This document shows, piece by piece, positions 1-10,261 of a stretch of 64,000 bases of DNA; position 1 is the first letter of the stretch; each line of letters begins with the position of its first letter. Origin of the DNA: Vibrio palustris. GTDB lineage: Bacteria; Pseudomonadota; Gammaproteobacteria; Enterobacterales; Vibrionaceae. A program made the position numbers and the translations under genes. Under the pieces are notes generated by a model that had not been told where the DNA came from, did no database searches, and worked only from the letters and a program-made list of their open reading frames with translations. The stretch covers positions 1,798,001-1,862,000 of the forward strand of contig NZ_AP024887.1 of the NCBI RefSeq assembly GCF_024346995.1, given 5' to 3'.

Positions 1-239
1 ACGCCACAACGCAGCAGCCTCTGAGTGCGGTCATGGAAAGCTTTCGTGTCTGGAATAATAAACGCCCCTTATACTCGGCTGCGTTACAGCGTCTCTCTAC
101 GCAAAAATTACGCCATTTGGTAAAATTACTTGCTCAATGTGAAATCTTGACAAAAACTCAATATGAACAGCCTGTATGGCCACAATTGCAGCAAATCTCC
201 TTAGAATGTTGTCTACCTCATGTGAACATACCGTCTTAA
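1..239 (+). CDS. holA: DNA polymerase III delta subunit, C-terminal part
   Basis: Only the last ~79 codons are in the window; the gene begins upstream. The delta subunit opens the beta sliding clamp as part of the clamp-loader complex. The visible residues read PLSAVMESFRVWNNKRPLY and then SAALQRLS, which line up with the extreme C-terminal helical (collar) domain of E. coli HolA (PLAALFDKHRVWQNRR...). The frame is open from base 3 to the stop at 239. The next gene, rsfS, starts 64 bases on, so the nadD and cobC genes that separate holA and rsfS in E. coli are not here. Identification rests on a short segment plus context. Confidence 0.85.
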   Translation, partial: ATTQQPLSAVMESFRVWNNKRPLYSAALQRLSTQKLRHLVKLLAQCEILTKTQYEQPVWPQLQQISLECCLPHVNIPS

Positions 240-303
240 TTACTAGGCATGCTATACTGTTCGACCTTTTTTCGTTTCCTAATTGATGTTTGAGGATACT
301 AAC

Positions 304-621
304 TTGCAACGCGAAGAACTAACTGCATTTATTACTGACAAAGCCGATGATATGAAAGCTGAAAATATCATTACCCTCGATGTACAAGACAAATCAAGCA
401 TTACCGATGTAATGATCATTTGTACTGGCTCATCAAAACGTCACGTTTCTTCCATTGCTGAGCATGTGGCTGAAAACGCAAGCCAAGCAGGCGTTCATTT
501 ACTGGGCATCGATGGTGAAGTCGAAGGAGAATGGGTGGTCGTCGATCTTGGTGACACTATGCTGCATATCATGCAAGAAGAACAACGCGAAATGTATCAA
601 TTAGAAAAGCTCTGGAGCTGA
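304..621 (+). CDS. rsfS: Ribosomal silencing factor RsfS
   Basis: RsfS (YbeB) binds ribosomal protein uL14 on the free 50S subunit and blocks joining with 30S, damping translation in stationary phase. The protein carries the family core [19 protein letters not shown] and ends with the typical QLEKLWS. I choose the TTG at 304 because it gives 105 residues, exactly the E. coli length, and has a GAGGA ribosome site at 292-296. A longer frame from 283 would put that site inside the gene. It is followed after 4 bases by rlmH, as in other gammaproteobacteria, so the two are surely co-transcribed. Confidence 0.93.
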   Translation: MQREELTAFITDKADDMKAENIITLDVQDKSSITDVMIICTGSSKRHVSSIAEHVAENASQAGVHLLGIDGEVEGEWVVVDLGDTMLHIMQEEQREMYQLEKLWS

Positions 622-625
622 TCCT

Positions 626-1096
626 TTGAAAATACAACTGATCGCGGTAGGCAATAAGATGCCCAAGTGGATAACCGAAGGCTTTGAAGAGTATCGCCGC
701 CGTTTCCCTCACGATATGCCTTTAGAGCTCATCGAAATCCCGGCAGGGAAACGAGGAAAAAATGCCGATATTGCACGTATTTTACAAAAGGAAGGCGAAG
801 CAATGTTAGCCTCCGTGCCAAGAGGTAACCGTATCGTCACGCTTGATATTCCAGGAAAACGTTGGGATACAGAACAATTAGCGGGTCAATTAGAAAGCTG
901 GAAGCTCGATGCGCGTGATGTTTCCATCTTGATTGGCGGGCCAGAAGGCCTTTCTCCTGCTTGTAAACAAGCTGCAGAACAGTCTTGGTCTTTATCTCCA
1001 TTGACACTCCCTCACCCACTGGTTCGTGTCGTGATGGCTGAAAGCCTCTATCGAGCTTGGAGTATCACAGCCAACCATCCTTATCACCGAGAATAG
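626..1096 (+). CDS. rlmH: 23S rRNA pseudouridine-1915 N3-methyltransferase
   Basis: RlmH (YbeA) methylates N3 of pseudouridine 1915 in helix 69 of 23S rRNA on assembled 70S ribosomes, using SAM. The 156-residue protein is the usual length for this minimal SPOUT-fold enzyme. The SAM-binding loop [10 protein letters not shown] lies near residues 101-110, and the knotted C-terminus [17 protein letters not shown] is essentially the family signature. The start is TTG at 626, four bases after rsfS. Six bases separate it from mrdA. Confidence 0.95.
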   Translation: MKIQLIAVGNKMPKWITEGFEEYRRRFPHDMPLELIEIPAGKRGKNADIARILQKEGEAMLASVPRGNRIVTLDIPGKRWDTEQLAGQLESWKLDARDVSILIGGPEGLSPACKQAAEQSWSLSPLTLPHPLVRVVMAESLYRAWSITANHPYHRE

Positions 1097-1102
1097 GCCT
1101 TC

Positions 1103-2986
1103 ATGTTACGTAAACGTAGCCAATTTCGAGATTATAAAGCTGAGGCACGGTTGTTTCGCAACCGTGCCTTGGTGTCATTTTTAGGTATTATCGTACTGAT
1201 TATCGTGTTGATTGGTAACCTCTATAACATTCAGGTTAATCAATTTCAGGATTACAAAACACGTTCTAACGACAACCGTATTAAAATTGTTCCGATCTCC
1301 CCCAATCGCGGGTTAATTTACGATCGAAATGGACATTTACTGGCAGAAAACCGTCCAGTTTATAGCCTGGAAGTCACCCCAGAAAAAATCAAAGATATGG
1401 ATAAGACCATTGCACGTCTCAAACGTATCTTACCCATCACTGATGACGATATAAAACGCTTCACAAAAGAGCGTCGTCATACACGCCGTTTTAACGCTGT
1501 CCCGTTACTGAACCAGCTCACCGAAAAGCAAGTCGCCGTGTTTTCGGTTCATCAATATGAGTTTCCTGGTGTTCAAGTCACCGCTGCATTAAAACGTTAT
1601 TATCCGTATGGTGCGGTGTTAACTCATGTGCTCGGTTATGTCTCACGCATTAACGATAGAGATATTGCTCGCCTTGCTCGTGAAGGCAAACGGGCCAACT
1701 ATAAAGCGACGCATGACATTGGTAAGCTTGGTGTAGAGCGTTATTACGAAGATATTCTGCACGGTACCGCCGGCTATCAAGAGGTCGAAGTCAATAGCCG
1801 TGGGCGTGTTATCCGCACACTAAAATATGTTCCACCTACGCCAGGTAAAGATATTGTTTTAAATATCGATATTAACTTGCAACTGTATGTATCTAAATTG
1901 CTCGATGGGCGACGCGGCTCTGCGATCGTTCTTGATGCCAAAGATAACGGTGTGCTCGCTATGGTTTCCAGTCCGAGTTACGATCCTAATAAGTTCGTAC
2001 ATGGCATTTCGAGTAAAGATTACAATAACTTACTTCATAATAAAGATCGCCCATTAGTCAACCGGTCAACACTGGGGATTTACCCTCCAGGCTCGACGGT
2101 CAAACCGTTCATGGCAGTATCGGCACTAACCGAAGGTGTTATCACTCCTTCTACAACCCGTAATGACCCGGGATGGTGGCGCATTCCCAACTCTAATACT
2201 CGACCATTTCGTGACTGGTTACGTTGGGGCCACGGCAAAGTCAATGTCACGAAAGCACTGGAAGAATCTGTAGATACTTTCTTCTATCAAGTGGCTTTCG
2301 ACATGGGCATTGATCGTATTTCAACGTGGATGAAAAAATTTGGTTTTGGTGACTACAGTGGTATCGATATCTATGAAGAAAGTAAAGCCAACATGCCCAC
2401 GCGTGAATGGAAACGTGCGCGCTTCCATAAACCGTGGTACCAAGGTGATACCATTCCTGTTGGTATTGGACAAGGTTATTGGACCGCAACACCACTACAG
2501 CTAGCCAAAGCGACCTCAGTATTGGTTCATCACGGACAAGTGATTGCACCACACTTGCTACGCTCAACGATTAACAACGGTAATGCGTTTACCACTCGTA
2601 AAGACGCGGAAATTGTGACCTACCCTCCGATTAAAAATGTACCAGAAAAATACTGGGACATTGCTATTAATGGGATGTATTTAGTGAACAATGGTCGCCG
2701 TGGTACTGCAAGACGCGCTTTCCATGGAGCCCCCTATACCAGCGCGGGTAAATCGGGTACAGCGCAGGTATTCGGACTTGCAGAAGGTCAATCCTACAAT
2801 GCCGACGAGATTGCAGAACATTTGCGAGACCACGCATTGTATACCTCTTTTGCACCGGTCAAAAACCCGAAAGCCATTGTCACAGTGGTGCTGGAAAACG
2901 CCGGTGGTGGTTCCAGCCACGGAGCGCCCGTTGCACGTAAGATTTTTGACCGTTTATTGATAAAGAATAATAAAGGCGATAAGTAA
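1103..2986 (+). CDS. mrdA: Penicillin-binding protein 2, elongasome transpeptidase
   Basis: PBP2 cross-links peptidoglycan for lateral wall growth with RodA in the Rod complex. The 627-residue protein has a cytoplasmic basic start, one membrane anchor at about residues 22-42 ([20 protein letters not shown]), a pedestal domain with [10 protein letters not shown], and the transpeptidase domain. The catalytic SxxK is STVK at residues 331-334, the second motif is SVD in [11 protein letters not shown] near 388, and KSGT is at 550-553. All three catalytic motifs are intact. The stop codon overlaps the mrdB start (TAATG at 2984-2988), which points to translational coupling. Confidence 0.97.
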   Translation: MLRKRSQFRDYKAEARLFRNRALVSFLGIIVLIIVLIGNLYNIQVNQFQDYKTRSNDNRIKIVPISPNRGLIYDRNGHLLAENRPVYSLEVTPEKIKDMDKTIARLKRILPITDDDIKRFTKERRHTRRFNAVPLLNQLTEKQVAVFSVHQYEFPGVQVTAALKRYYPYGAVLTHVLGYVSRINDRDIARLAREGKRANYKATHDIGKLGVERYYEDILHGTAGYQEVEVNSRGRVIRTLKYVPPTPGKDIVLNIDINLQLYVSKLLDGRRGSAIVLDAKDNGVLAMVSSPSYDPNKFVHGISSKDYNNLLHNKDRPLVNRSTLGIYPPGSTVKPFMAVSALTEGVITPSTTRNDPGWWRIPNSNTRPFRDWLRWGHGKVNVTKALEESVDTFFYQVAFDMGIDRISTWMKKFGFGDYSGIDIYEESKANMPTREWKRARFHKPWYQGDTIPVGIGQGYWTATPLQLAKATSVLVHHGQVIAPHLLRSTINNGNAFTTRKDAEIVTYPPIKNVPEKYWDIAINGMYLVNNGRRGTARRAFHGAPYTSAGKSGTAQVFGLAEGQSYNADEIAEHLRDHALYTSFAPVKNPKAIVTVVLENAGGGSSHGAPVARKIFDRLLIKNNKGDK

Positions 2987-4104
2987 TGAATATGGATCCA
3001 ACAACTGAAAGTCGCTCTTTCTTTCAACGCATACACATTGATTTGCCACTGCTACTGGCCGTTATCGTATTAATGTTCTTTGGCTTGGTGATTATGTACA
3101 GTGCCAGTGGCCAGAATATGGCAATGATGGAGCGTCAAGGTATGCGGATGGTTATGGCGTTAGCCATCATGATCATTACCGCACAAATCCCTCCTCGCAC
3201 ATACGAACGCATGGCACCACTGCTTTTTTCAGTCGGCGTGGTATTACTGTTTGGAGTGCTGTTTTTTGGCGAAATTTCTAAAGGCGCGCAGCGCTGGCTC
3301 GATCTCGGTGTGGTGCGCTTTCAGCCTTCAGAACTTCTTAAATTAGCGGTGCCATTAATGGTCGCACGCTACATTGGTGCTCGCCAATTACCGCCAACTT
3401 GGCAAACACTGTTCATTTCTCTAGCGATGGTGTTTGTGCCAACCATCCTAATTGCCAAGCAGCCTGATTTAGGTACGTCAATTTTGATTGCCGCATCAGG
3501 CGTATTCGTCATTTTTCTTGCCGGTATCAGTTGGAAAATCATTACCGCTGCCGTAATCGCTGTGGGCAGTTTCGTGCCTGTATTGTGGTTCTTTTTAATG
3601 CACGAATATCAAAAAACGCGTGTGAGAACATTATTTAATCCAGAATCGGATCCATTAGGCGCTGGCTACCACATCATCCAAAGTAAAATCGCGATTGGTT
3701 CCGGAGGGTTACTCGGTAAGGGCTGGCTACATGGTACCCAGTCCCAACTCGAATTTTTACCCGAACGACATACCGATTTTATCTTCGCGGTGATCGCCGA
3801 AGAATGGGGACTGATCGGTGTCCTTGTGTTACTTAGTGTGTATTTATTCATTATTGCGCGCGGTTTGATTCTGGCGAACAACTCACAGACTGCCTTCGGT
3901 CGCATGATGGCCGGCAGTATTGTGCTAAGCTTTTTTGTCTACGTGTTTGTTAATATCGGTATGGTGAGTGGAATTTTACCTGTTGTTGGCGTTCCCCTTC
4001 CATTAATTAGTTATGGTGGTACCTCTATGGTCACACTACTAGCAGGATTTGGAATTTTGATGTCCATTCATACACACAGAAAAGCATTTTCAAAGGCAAG
4101 CTAA
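2986..4104 (+). CDS. mrdB: Peptidoglycan glycosyltransferase RodA
   Basis: RodA is the SEDS-family polymerase that makes glycan strands from lipid II together with PBP2. The 372-residue protein is built of about ten hydrophobic membrane segments. Family signatures include the segment [19 protein letters not shown], the motif [18 protein letters not shown] and the C-terminal [14 protein letters not shown]. The gene overlaps the stop of mrdA by one base and the start of rlpA by one base, so mrdA, mrdB and rlpA form a tightly coupled shape-determination operon. Confidence 0.97.
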   Translation: MNMDPTTESRSFFQRIHIDLPLLLAVIVLMFFGLVIMYSASGQNMAMMERQGMRMVMALAIMIITAQIPPRTYERMAPLLFSVGVVLLFGVLFFGEISKGAQRWLDLGVVRFQPSELLKLAVPLMVARYIGARQLPPTWQTLFISLAMVFVPTILIAKQPDLGTSILIAASGVFVIFLAGISWKIITAAVIAVGSFVPVLWFFLMHEYQKTRVRTLFNPESDPLGAGYHIIQSKIAIGSGGLLGKGWLHGTQSQLEFLPERHTDFIFAVIAEEWGLIGVLVLLSVYLFIIARGLILANNSQTAFGRMMAGSIVLSFFVYVFVNIGMVSGILPVVGVPLPLISYGGTSMVTLLAGFGILMSIHTHRKAFSKAS

Positions 4105-4892
4105 TGACAAATAAACGATTGCCGTTGGCACTTACCGTACTTATGTTGGCGGGGTGCTCTAATACCCCATCAGGACGCTACTCAATTGATAGTGACGTAG
4201 CGCCAAATACGCCGATTTCAGTTGAGCATATTGAAGATGCGCATCCACAACGTGAAGCTTATAGCTTGGGAGGTAACAAAGATTACACTCTGGGTGGTAA
4301 GCAGTATCATATAATAAAAAACCCACAAGGCTTTACCCAAACAGGTAAAGCTTCTTGGTATGGGTCTAAATTCCACGGACATCGTACTTCGAATGGCGAA
4401 GTTTACGATATGTATTCAATGACCGCGGCACATAAAACTCTGCCGCTGCCAAGTTATGTCAAAGTCACCAATACGGATAATGGCAAAGCGGCCATTGTTC
4501 GAGTCAATGATCGTGGCCCCTTTCATACTGGCCGTATCATTGATTTGAGTTACGCGGCAGCCTCAAAGCTGGGAGTACTAAAAACCGGTACAGCCAATGT
4601 CCGATTAAACGTTATAACACCGAGCGTAGCAAAGCATAAAAAAGCCGCAAAATATGCACATAAATATTACATTCAGCTGTCATCATCAAGAAATGAAAAA
4701 AATGCGCGAACTTTAGCGAAGAATATGAGTCAGAAGTTATCAGTGCGTAGTTTTATTGATAGCAAGACCGGAAGCTATCGCGTTTTTTTAGGTCCTTTTG
4801 TTGACTATACGCTGACGCAAGATACTCTTACGAGAGTAAAATCCTTGGGTCATAAGACCGCATTCGTTAAAAAGTACATCAACACGCCTTGA
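4104..4892 (+). CDS. rlpA: Septal ring lytic transglycosylase lipoprotein RlpA
   Basis: An outer-membrane lipoprotein: the signal peptide ends in the lipobox LAGC, with acylated Cys at about residue 18. A double-psi beta-barrel domain follows at about residues 75-165 (GKASWYGSKFHGHRTSNGE, then NDRGPFHTGRIIDLS), with the conserved NDRGPF motif. A SPOR domain at about 186-262 would bind denuded septal glycan. In Pseudomonas this family cleaves naked glycan strands; in E. coli the activity is less clear, so the enzymatic role is inferred. It is the last gene of the mrdA-mrdB-rlpA cluster. Confidence 0.93.
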   Translation: MTNKRLPLALTVLMLAGCSNTPSGRYSIDSDVAPNTPISVEHIEDAHPQREAYSLGGNKDYTLGGKQYHIIKNPQGFTQTGKASWYGSKFHGHRTSNGEVYDMYSMTAAHKTLPLPSYVKVTNTDNGKAAIVRVNDRGPFHTGRIIDLSYAAASKLGVLKTGTANVRLNVITPSVAKHKKAAKYAHKYYIQLSSSRNEKNARTLAKNMSQKLSVRSFIDSKTGSYRVFLGPFVDYTLTQDTLTRVKSLGHKTAFVKKYINTP

Positions 4893-4990
4893 TAGCTAAC
4901 AACTTGCCCTCGAAAGTTACTCTTGGGGGCTGTTTTAAATATCATTTCTGATAAGATAACGGATAATTAAGAAAATAAGTCAAACTCATC

Positions 4991-6166
4991 ATGAAAAAAG
5001 CCATTTTAAATACTGTTTTAGCGTCAACTATTACGCTATCAGCTAGTCTTTCAGGTACCGCCAACGCGTCTCCTGTTGTCGTTCCAGATGCTCCTCAAGT
5101 TGCCGCTAAAGGTTATGTTTTAATGGATTACCATTCCGGCAAAATTTTGGCGCAAAAAAACATGAACGGTAAGCGCCCACCCGCCAGCTTGACAAAAATG
5201 ATGACAAGTTACGTTATCGGTCAAGAAATTAAACGTGGCAATATTAGCCGTGATGATGATGTGGTCATCAGCCGCAATGCGTGGGCGAAAAACTTCCCAG
5301 AATCATCAAAAATGTTTATTGAAGTCGGAACTACAGTCAAAGTAGGCCTACTCAACAAAGGGATTATCATTGATTCAGGTAACGATGCCTGTGTCGCGAT
5401 GGCAGAGCACATTGCCGGCTCAACCGATGCATTTGTCGATCTTATGAATGCTTGGGCTAACACCCTGAACATGAAAGACACGCATTATACCAATGTTCAC
5501 GGTCTGGATAATAAAGACCTTTATACCACCCCGCATGACTTAGCTATATTGGCTCAAGCGATCATTCGTGACGTTCCTGAAGAGTACAAAATCTACTCAG
5601 ACAAGAAATTCACTTATAATGGCATCACACAATACAACCGCAATGGTTTATTGTGGGATAAAAGCATGAATGTAGATGGTATGAAAACTGGCCATACTAG
5701 CCATGCCGGTTATAACCTAGTGACTTCTGCTACAGAAGGCAAAATGCGCTTGATCAGTGTCGTGATGGGTACGCATAGCTCAAATGCTCGCCAAGCAGAA
5801 AGTAAAAAGTTACTCGGTTATGGTTTCCGTTTCTTTGAAACTGTTGAGCCAAATAAAAAAGGCGAAACGTTTGTTAAAGAGCGTGTTTGGATGGGCGACA
5901 AGGAAAAAGTGGCACTGGGTGTGAATAAAGACACCTATGTAACATTACCGCGTGGTACAGCGAAAGATTTAACCGCAAGTTTTGTCTTAGACAAAAAACT
6001 AAAAGCGCCTATTCAAAAAGGTGACGTTGTCGGTAAGCTTTACTACAAAGTGAATGGTAAAGATGTGGCTCAATACCCACTAATTGCGTTAGAAAATGTT
6101 AAAGAAGGCGGACTCTTCAGCCGTCTTTGGGATTACATTATTCTAATGTTCAATGGCTTATTTTAA
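4991..6166 (+). CDS. dacA: D-alanyl-D-alanine carboxypeptidase PBP5
   Basis: PBP5 removes the terminal D-Ala from pentapeptide stems, limiting cross-linking. The signal peptide ends at ...SGTANA-SP (about residue 26). The three penicillin-binding motifs are complete: SLTK at 66-69, SGN at 129-131 and KTG at 232-234. The C-terminal beta domain and an amphipathic membrane-anchoring helix (SRLWDYIILMFNGLF) are present. The 391 residues compare with about 403 in E. coli. About 100 bases separate it from rlpA, so it may have its own promoter; an intrinsic terminator follows. Confidence 0.96.
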   Translation: MKKAILNTVLASTITLSASLSGTANASPVVVPDAPQVAAKGYVLMDYHSGKILAQKNMNGKRPPASLTKMMTSYVIGQEIKRGNISRDDDVVISRNAWAKNFPESSKMFIEVGTTVKVGLLNKGIIIDSGNDACVAMAEHIAGSTDAFVDLMNAWANTLNMKDTHYTNVHGLDNKDLYTTPHDLAILAQAIIRDVPEEYKIYSDKKFTYNGITQYNRNGLLWDKSMNVDGMKTGHTSHAGYNLVTSATEGKMRLISVVMGTHSSNARQAESKKLLGYGFRFFETVEPNKKGETFVKERVWMGDKEKVALGVNKDTYVTLPRGTAKDLTASFVLDKKLKAPIQKGDVVGKLYYKVNGKDVAQYPLIALENVKEGGLFSRLWDYIILMFNGLF

Positions 6167-6188
6167 CCCCAAGCCATAGAGATACATG

Positions 6189-6213
6189 AAGCCGCCTTGT
6201 GCGGCTTTTTGTT
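6189..6213 (+). terminator. Intrinsic terminator after dacA
   Basis: Stem AAGCCGC / GCGGCTT around the loop CTTGT, followed by a T run. It lies 23 bases after the dacA stop. Confidence 0.85.
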
Positions 6214-6283
6214 TACTTGAGATTCACTATGAATGACTGTACTATTCTGGGCTGCTTAACTTTCTGTCACCTTGGAGTGCCTT

Positions 6284-6562
6284 ATGCTGACCATTAACTC
6301 TGATGCCAAATTAAAAGATCTATTGGAATTTCCATGTTCATTTACCTACAAAGTCATGGGCTACGCTAAACCAGAACTGCCTGATTTGGTACTAGAAGTC
6401 ATTCAACGCCACGCGCCTGGTAACTACAGTCCAAAAATCAAACCGAGTGCTAAAGGCAACTATAATGCCGTCTCTGTGACCATCAATGCCACGTCAATTG
6501 AACAAGTCGAAACGCTCTATAAAGAGCTTGGTGAGATCGAAATAGTCCGTATGGTATTGTAG
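6284..6562 (+). CDS. ybeD: DUF493 / UPF0250 family protein YbeD
   Basis: Small ACT-like (ferredoxin-fold) protein of unknown biochemical role, nearly always next to lipB. It shares LLEFPxxFTYKVMG, the segment [19 protein letters not shown] and the C-terminal IVRMVL with E. coli YbeD. I start at ATG 6284 (92 residues) because a GGAG sits at 6274-6277. The frame could extend to a TTG at 6272, but that would swallow the ribosome site. A regulatory role on the lipoate pathway is only suggested by position. Confidence 0.92.
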   Translation: MLTINSDAKLKDLLEFPCSFTYKVMGYAKPELPDLVLEVIQRHAPGNYSPKIKPSAKGNYNAVSVTINATSIEQVETLYKELGEIEIVRMVL

Positions 6563-6598
6563 ATTTAAACTTTTTTTTAAGTTTACCCAGTTTTTTTT

Positions 6599-6622
6599 AA
6601 GCAGCGATTAAGCTGCTTTTTT
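6599..6622 (+). terminator. Intrinsic terminator after ybeD
   Basis: Stem AAGCAGC (6599-6605) pairs with GCTGCTT (6612-6618), followed by TTTTT. Confidence 0.8.
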
Positions 6623-6704
6623 ATTAATAATCAAACAGTTAATAATAAAATGTTTCCTATTTGTTAAAAAACTTGCTCGCGAAGCATAGTTACTCACGCT
6701 AATG

Positions 6705-6722
6705 AGGTTTATAATAGCGGGC
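6705..6722 (+). promoter_or_regulatory. Probable -10 element of lipB
   Basis: A perfect TATAAT sits at 6710-6715, but no good -35 was found 16-18 bases upstream. Transcription from here would begin near 6722, after the upstream in-frame ATG at 6702. This supports the internal start of lipB at 6747. Confidence 0.5.
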
Positions 6723-6746
6723 ATTTCTACACCACTGGATAATGCA

Positions 6747-7400
6747 ATGAGTAGTGAGCTGATTATTAGACAGTTAGGCCAACAGGATTACCAGCCTGTT
6801 TGGCAGGCAATGCAGGATTTCACTGACCATCGAGATAGTCAGACCCGAGATGAAATCTGGTTGGTCGAGCACTTCCCTGTATTTACCCAAGGCCAAGCGG
6901 GTAAACCGGAACATCTCATTAATACCGGTGATATCCCTGTCGTACAGAGTGATCGTGGCGGTCAAGTCACTTATCATGGTCCTGGACAGCTCGTCGTCTA
7001 TTTTCTCATTAACCTACGCCGGAAATCGATTAACGTACGTCAGTTAGTCAGTAATATTGAAACTATTGTCATCAACACCCTAGCTCAGTATGGTGTCGAA
7101 TCAGCCGCTAAACCTGATGCGCCAGGCGTTTACGTTGAGAGTAAGAAAATATGCTCGCTCGGACTACGTATCCGTCGAGGATGCTCTTTCCATGGTTTAG
7201 CGCTGAATATCAATATGGATTTATCCCCATTTTTAAGAATCAATCCGTGTGGTTATGCGGGGATGGAAATGATACAACTCAGTGATATCATTCCTTCAGC
7301 CTCATTGCATGACGCCGAATCTATCCTAATAACAGAGCTCGTAAACCTATTGGAATACGATAAAGTCGAATTTAGCACAGAAGCCTATAATCATGAGTAA
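6747..7400 (+). CDS. lipB: Octanoyltransferase LipB
   Basis: LipB moves octanoyl groups from acyl carrier protein to lipoyl domains, the first step of lipoate assembly. The 217-residue protein shows [12 protein letters not shown], the catalytic Lys in [10 protein letters not shown] (about Lys134) and the acyl-thioester Cys in INPCGYAGM (about Cys168), close to E. coli Lys135 and Cys169. I choose ATG 6747 because the protein then begins [11 protein letters not shown], matching the family start. The frame extends back to 6702, but a TATAAT at 6710 lies inside that extension. The 3' end overlaps lipA by 8 bases. Confidence 0.95.
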   Translation: MSSELIIRQLGQQDYQPVWQAMQDFTDHRDSQTRDEIWLVEHFPVFTQGQAGKPEHLINTGDIPVVQSDRGGQVTYHGPGQLVVYFLINLRRKSINVRQLVSNIETIVINTLAQYGVESAAKPDAPGVYVESKKICSLGLRIRRGCSFHGLALNINMDLSPFLRINPCGYAGMEMIQLSDIIPSASLHDAESILITELVNLLEYDKVEFSTEAYNHE

Positions 7401-8358
7401 AGCTATCCAAATGGAAAAAGGGGTTAAATACCGCGACGCGGATAAAATGGCCCTCATCCCAGTCAAAAATATGCCGAATGAAGAGACAGAAATCTTGCGT
7501 AAACCGGAGTGGATGAAAATCAAACTCCCAAGAGATACTCAACGCATTCGTGAAATTAAAGATGCAATGCGCAAAAACGACTTGCACTCTGTCTGTGAGG
7601 AAGCGTCATGCCCTAACCTTTCCGAGTGTTTTACTCACGGCACAGCGACCTTCATGATTTTAGGGGCAATTTGTACGCGTCGTTGCCCATTCTGCGATGT
7701 CGCTCATGGTCGCCCGATTACCCCCGATGCAGACGAACCGACAAAGTTAGCTACAACGATCAAAGATATGAAACTGAAGTACGTGGTGATCACCTCAGTC
7801 GATCGTGATGACTTACGTGATGGTGGCGCTAAGCACTTTGCCGATTGTAACCAAGCCATTCGTGAGCAGAATCCGCATATTCGTATTGAAACGTTAGTCC
7901 CTGATTTCCGTGGTCGTATGGATACGGCGTTAGAATTACTCAAAGACAATCCGCCTGATGTCTTTAACCACAATCTAGAAACCATCCCACGTCTGTATCG
8001 TAAAGCACGTCCAGGCGCAAACTATAAATGGTCGCTTGATCTATTACGCCGCTTTAAAGAACAGCATCCAGATATCCCAACGAAATCAGGCTTAATGATG
8101 GGGTTAGGTGAAACCAAAGAAGAAATGGTCGAAGTATTAAAAGACCTCCGTAGCCATGGCGTCACCATGCTCACCTTAGGTCAATACTTAGCACCCAGCC
8201 GTCACCATTTACCGGTTGCTCGCTATGTGCCGCCAGCTGAGTTCGAAGAATTAAAAGAAATCGCGTTGGAACTGGGCTTCACTCATGCTGCCTGCGGTCC
8301 TTTCGTGCGCTCCTCTTATCATGCTGATTTACAAGCTCAAGGTATGGAAGTGAAGTAA
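7393..8358 (+). CDS. lipA: Lipoyl synthase LipA
   Basis: Radical-SAM enzyme that inserts two sulfurs into the octanoyl chain made by LipB. It is 321 residues long, identical to E. coli LipA in length. The auxiliary cluster cysteines are Cys68, Cys73 and Cys79 ([12 protein letters not shown]); the radical-SAM CxxxCxxC is CTRRCPFC at Cys94, 98 and 101. The C-terminal RSSY motif that ligates the auxiliary cluster by serine is present ([12 protein letters not shown]). The start overlaps lipB. In E. coli a LysR gene (ybeF) separates the two; here nothing does. Confidence 0.97.
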   Translation: MSKAIQMEKGVKYRDADKMALIPVKNMPNEETEILRKPEWMKIKLPRDTQRIREIKDAMRKNDLHSVCEEASCPNLSECFTHGTATFMILGAICTRRCPFCDVAHGRPITPDADEPTKLATTIKDMKLKYVVITSVDRDDLRDGGAKHFADCNQAIREQNPHIRIETLVPDFRGRMDTALELLKDNPPDVFNHNLETIPRLYRKARPGANYKWSLDLLRRFKEQHPDIPTKSGLMMGLGETKEEMVEVLKDLRSHGVTMLTLGQYLAPSRHHLPVARYVPPAEFEELKEIALELGFTHAACGPFVRSSYHADLQAQGMEVK

Positions 8359-8380
8359 GAGAGACTGGTTATCTTGCAAT

Positions 8381-8414
8381 AAAAAGCCGATGTGGAGTCC
8401 ATATCGGCTTTTTT
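8381..8414 (+). terminator. Intrinsic terminator after lipA
   Basis: Long near-perfect stem AAAGCCGATGTGG / CCATATCGGCTTT followed by T residues. Confidence 0.9.
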
Positions 8415-8510
8415 GATCAATTAACTGCTTGCTGTTATACATGAAGTTTCTTACCCTGTTATCTCATATTGACTACAATAATGGTAAGCAATTCAAAAAG
8501 GATGGTATCA

Positions 8511-8840
8511 ATGTATAAGTTAGGACTCGTAACCTTAATGGCAGTTGGCACACTGCTTACTGGTTGTGCATCAAATGAGCAAAGAGATAATTACCAAGAA
8601 GCCTCTTTTGAACTGTGCAATACCGATGTCAAAATTTATTCCGTGAGTGATGATGGCCAAGTGCGGATTGTCTGTTCCGACCAATCTAAGTTTTCACTCG
8701 CCAATGAAAGTACTCTTGAAACCATGCGGGATATCAATGTTAACTACTGCAGCGGCGAAGGTTTAGGGCAATTTAATGAAACCCGTAAATACTATATGTT
8801 TAAATGTAAATCAGGGACATTAATCAGCATCGCTAAATAG
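8511..8840 (+). CDS. Small predicted lipoprotein of unknown function
   Basis: I do not recognise a named family. The 109-residue product has a signal peptide with lipobox LLTGC (Cys at about residue 18), so it should be acylated and membrane-anchored. The mature part has several cysteines (ELCNTD, RIVCSD, VNYCSGEG, MFKCKSG) that could form two disulfides in the periplasm, and a mixed beta-like pattern. I choose ATG 8511 because AAGGA at 8498-8502 is 8 bases upstream; in-frame starts at 8502 and 8469 are less good. It stands alone, flanked by terminators on both sides. Confidence 0.75.
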   Translation: MYKLGLVTLMAVGTLLTGCASNEQRDNYQEASFELCNTDVKIYSVSDDGQVRIVCSDQSKFSLANESTLETMRDINVNYCSGEGLGQFNETRKYYMFKCKSGTLISIAK

Positions 8841-8876
8841 TTTAACTGAACTTAACGTTATGAACCCCAATAAAAA

Positions 8877-8908
8877 AAAGCCTGCATATAATGCAGGCTT
8901 TATTTTTT
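8877..8908. terminator. Bidirectional terminator between lipoprotein gene and glyA
   Basis: 11-bp perfect stem AAAGCCTGCAT / ATGCAGGCTTT around ATA, with A-rich and T-rich flanks. It serves the rightward lipoprotein gene and leftward glyA. Confidence 0.9.
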
Positions 8909-8921
8909 AGTCGTCGCAATA

Positions 8922-10172
8922 CTATGCGTAAACAGGTAGACGTTTACAAATATCTAACACTTTTTGTTTGGTTGCTTCAATAACAGCAGGATCGTTGATG
9001 TTATCTAGTACATCACAAATCCAGTTTGCCAGCGCTTTAGCATCTTCAACACTAAAACCACGGCGTGTAATTGATGGTGTACCAATACGAATACCAGATG
9101 TCACAAACGGACTGCGTGGGTCATTAGGGACTGAGTTTTTGTTCACAGTAATGTTTGCAGCGCCCAATGCGGCATCCGCTTCTTTACCTGTAATATTCTT
9201 GTCGATAAGGTCAACCAGGAATAAGTGGTTTTCTGTCCCGTTAGATACAATGTTGTAACCACGTTCTTGGAACTGGGCAACCATTGCTTTGGAGTTTTTC
9301 ACAACATTAGCTTGATACGCTTTGAATTCAGGTTCCATTGCTTCTTTGAAAGCCACCGCTTTTGCTGCAATAACATGCATCAAAGGGCCACCTTGTCCAC
9401 CAGGGAAAACAGCTGAATTCAGTTTTTTGTATAGCTCTTCACCCGCATTCGACAAAATAAGACCACCGCGAGGTCCGGCAAGCGTTTTATGTGTTGTCGT
9501 GGTAACAACATGAGCATAAGGCATTGGGCTTGGGTAAGCGCCAGCAGCAATCAAGCCCGCAACGTGAGCCATATCCACAAACAAGTAAGCATTCACTTTG
9601 TCGGCGATTTCACGCATACGTTTCCAATCGACAACCTGAGAATAAGCGGAGAAGCCACCGATGATCATTTTCGGTTGATGTTCTTGTGCCAATACTTCCA
9701 TCGCGTCGTAATCAATTTGACCCGATTCATCGATACCGTATGGGATAACATTGTAATGCTTACCAGAAAAGTTGACTGGTGAGCCGTGAGTCAAGTGACC
9801 ACCGTGAGCGAGGCTCATCCCCAAAACCGTATCGCCTGGATTCAATAATGCCATATAAACAGCACTGTTAGCTTGAGAGCCAGAGTGAGGCTGCACGTTT
9901 GCGTAGGCACAATCAAATAACTCACACGCACGGTCAATCGCTAAAGCTTCTGCTTTATCAACATACTCACAACCACCGTAATAGCGCTTACCAGGATATC
10001 CTTCAGCATACTTGTTCGTTAATTGAGAGCCTTGCGCTTCCATAACACGTGGACTTGTGTAGTTTTCTGAAGCGATAAGTTCAATATGTTCTTCTTGGCG
10101 AAGAGTTTCTTCCTGAATCGCAGCGTAAAGCTCCGGATCGTAATCAGCGATGTTCATATCACGCTTAAGCAT
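8922..10172 (-). CDS. glyA: Serine hydroxymethyltransferase
   Basis: PLP enzyme that converts serine and tetrahydrofolate to glycine and 5,10-methylene-THF, the main one-carbon source for purines, thymidylate and methionine. The sequence opens [16 protein letters not shown] and contains the PLP lysine in [14 protein letters not shown] (about residue 228), matching E. coli GlyA throughout. I start at the ATG at 10172 (416 residues), which has an AGGAG ribosome site at 10179-10183. A longer frame to 10235 would run into the PurR box. The upstream PurR site suggests control by purine supply, as in E. coli. Confidence 0.97.
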   Translation of the reverse strand: MLKRDMNIADYDPELYAAIQEETLRQEEHIELIASENYTSPRVMEAQGSQLTNKYAEGYPGKRYYGGCEYVDKAEALAIDRACELFDCAYANVQPHSGSQANSAVYMALLNPGDTVLGMSLAHGGHLTHGSPVNFSGKHYNVIPYGIDESGQIDYDAMEVLAQEHQPKMIIGGFSAYSQVVDWKRMREIADKVNAYLFVDMAHVAGLIAAGAYPSPMPYAHVVTTTTHKTLAGPRGGLILSNAGEELYKKLNSAVFPGGQGGPLMHVIAAKAVAFKEAMEPEFKAYQANVVKNSKAMVAQFQERGYNIVSNGTENHLFLVDLIDKNITGKEADAALGAANITVNKNSVPNDPRSPFVTSGIRIGTPSITRRGFSVEDAKALANWICDVLDNINDPAVIEATKQKVLDICKRLPVYA

Positions 10173-10229
10173 CTGTATCTCCTGACTCAGATTAACTGAA
10201 AGTTGAGGTAAAACCCGAACAATGACGCC

Positions 10230-10245
10230 ACGCAAACGTTTTCGT
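10230..10245 (-). promoter_or_regulatory. PurR box upstream of glyA
   Basis: ACGCAAACGTTTTCGT matches the 16-bp PurR operator consensus at all but one position. It lies in the 5' untranslated region, about 60 bases before the glyA start, just after the predicted transcription start. glyA is a known PurR target in enterics. Confidence 0.85.
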
Positions 10246-10261
10246 CACCGTAATGGCCGGT

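Noticed and set aside
2247..2567. 106-residue minus-strand frame inside mrdA
   Set aside because: Antisense to a fully conserved penicillin-binding domain with intact motifs; no ribosome site.
4905..4935. Terminator after rlpA
   Set aside because: GCCCTC and GGGGGC could pair, but the stem is imperfect and the T run is short. I cannot call it.
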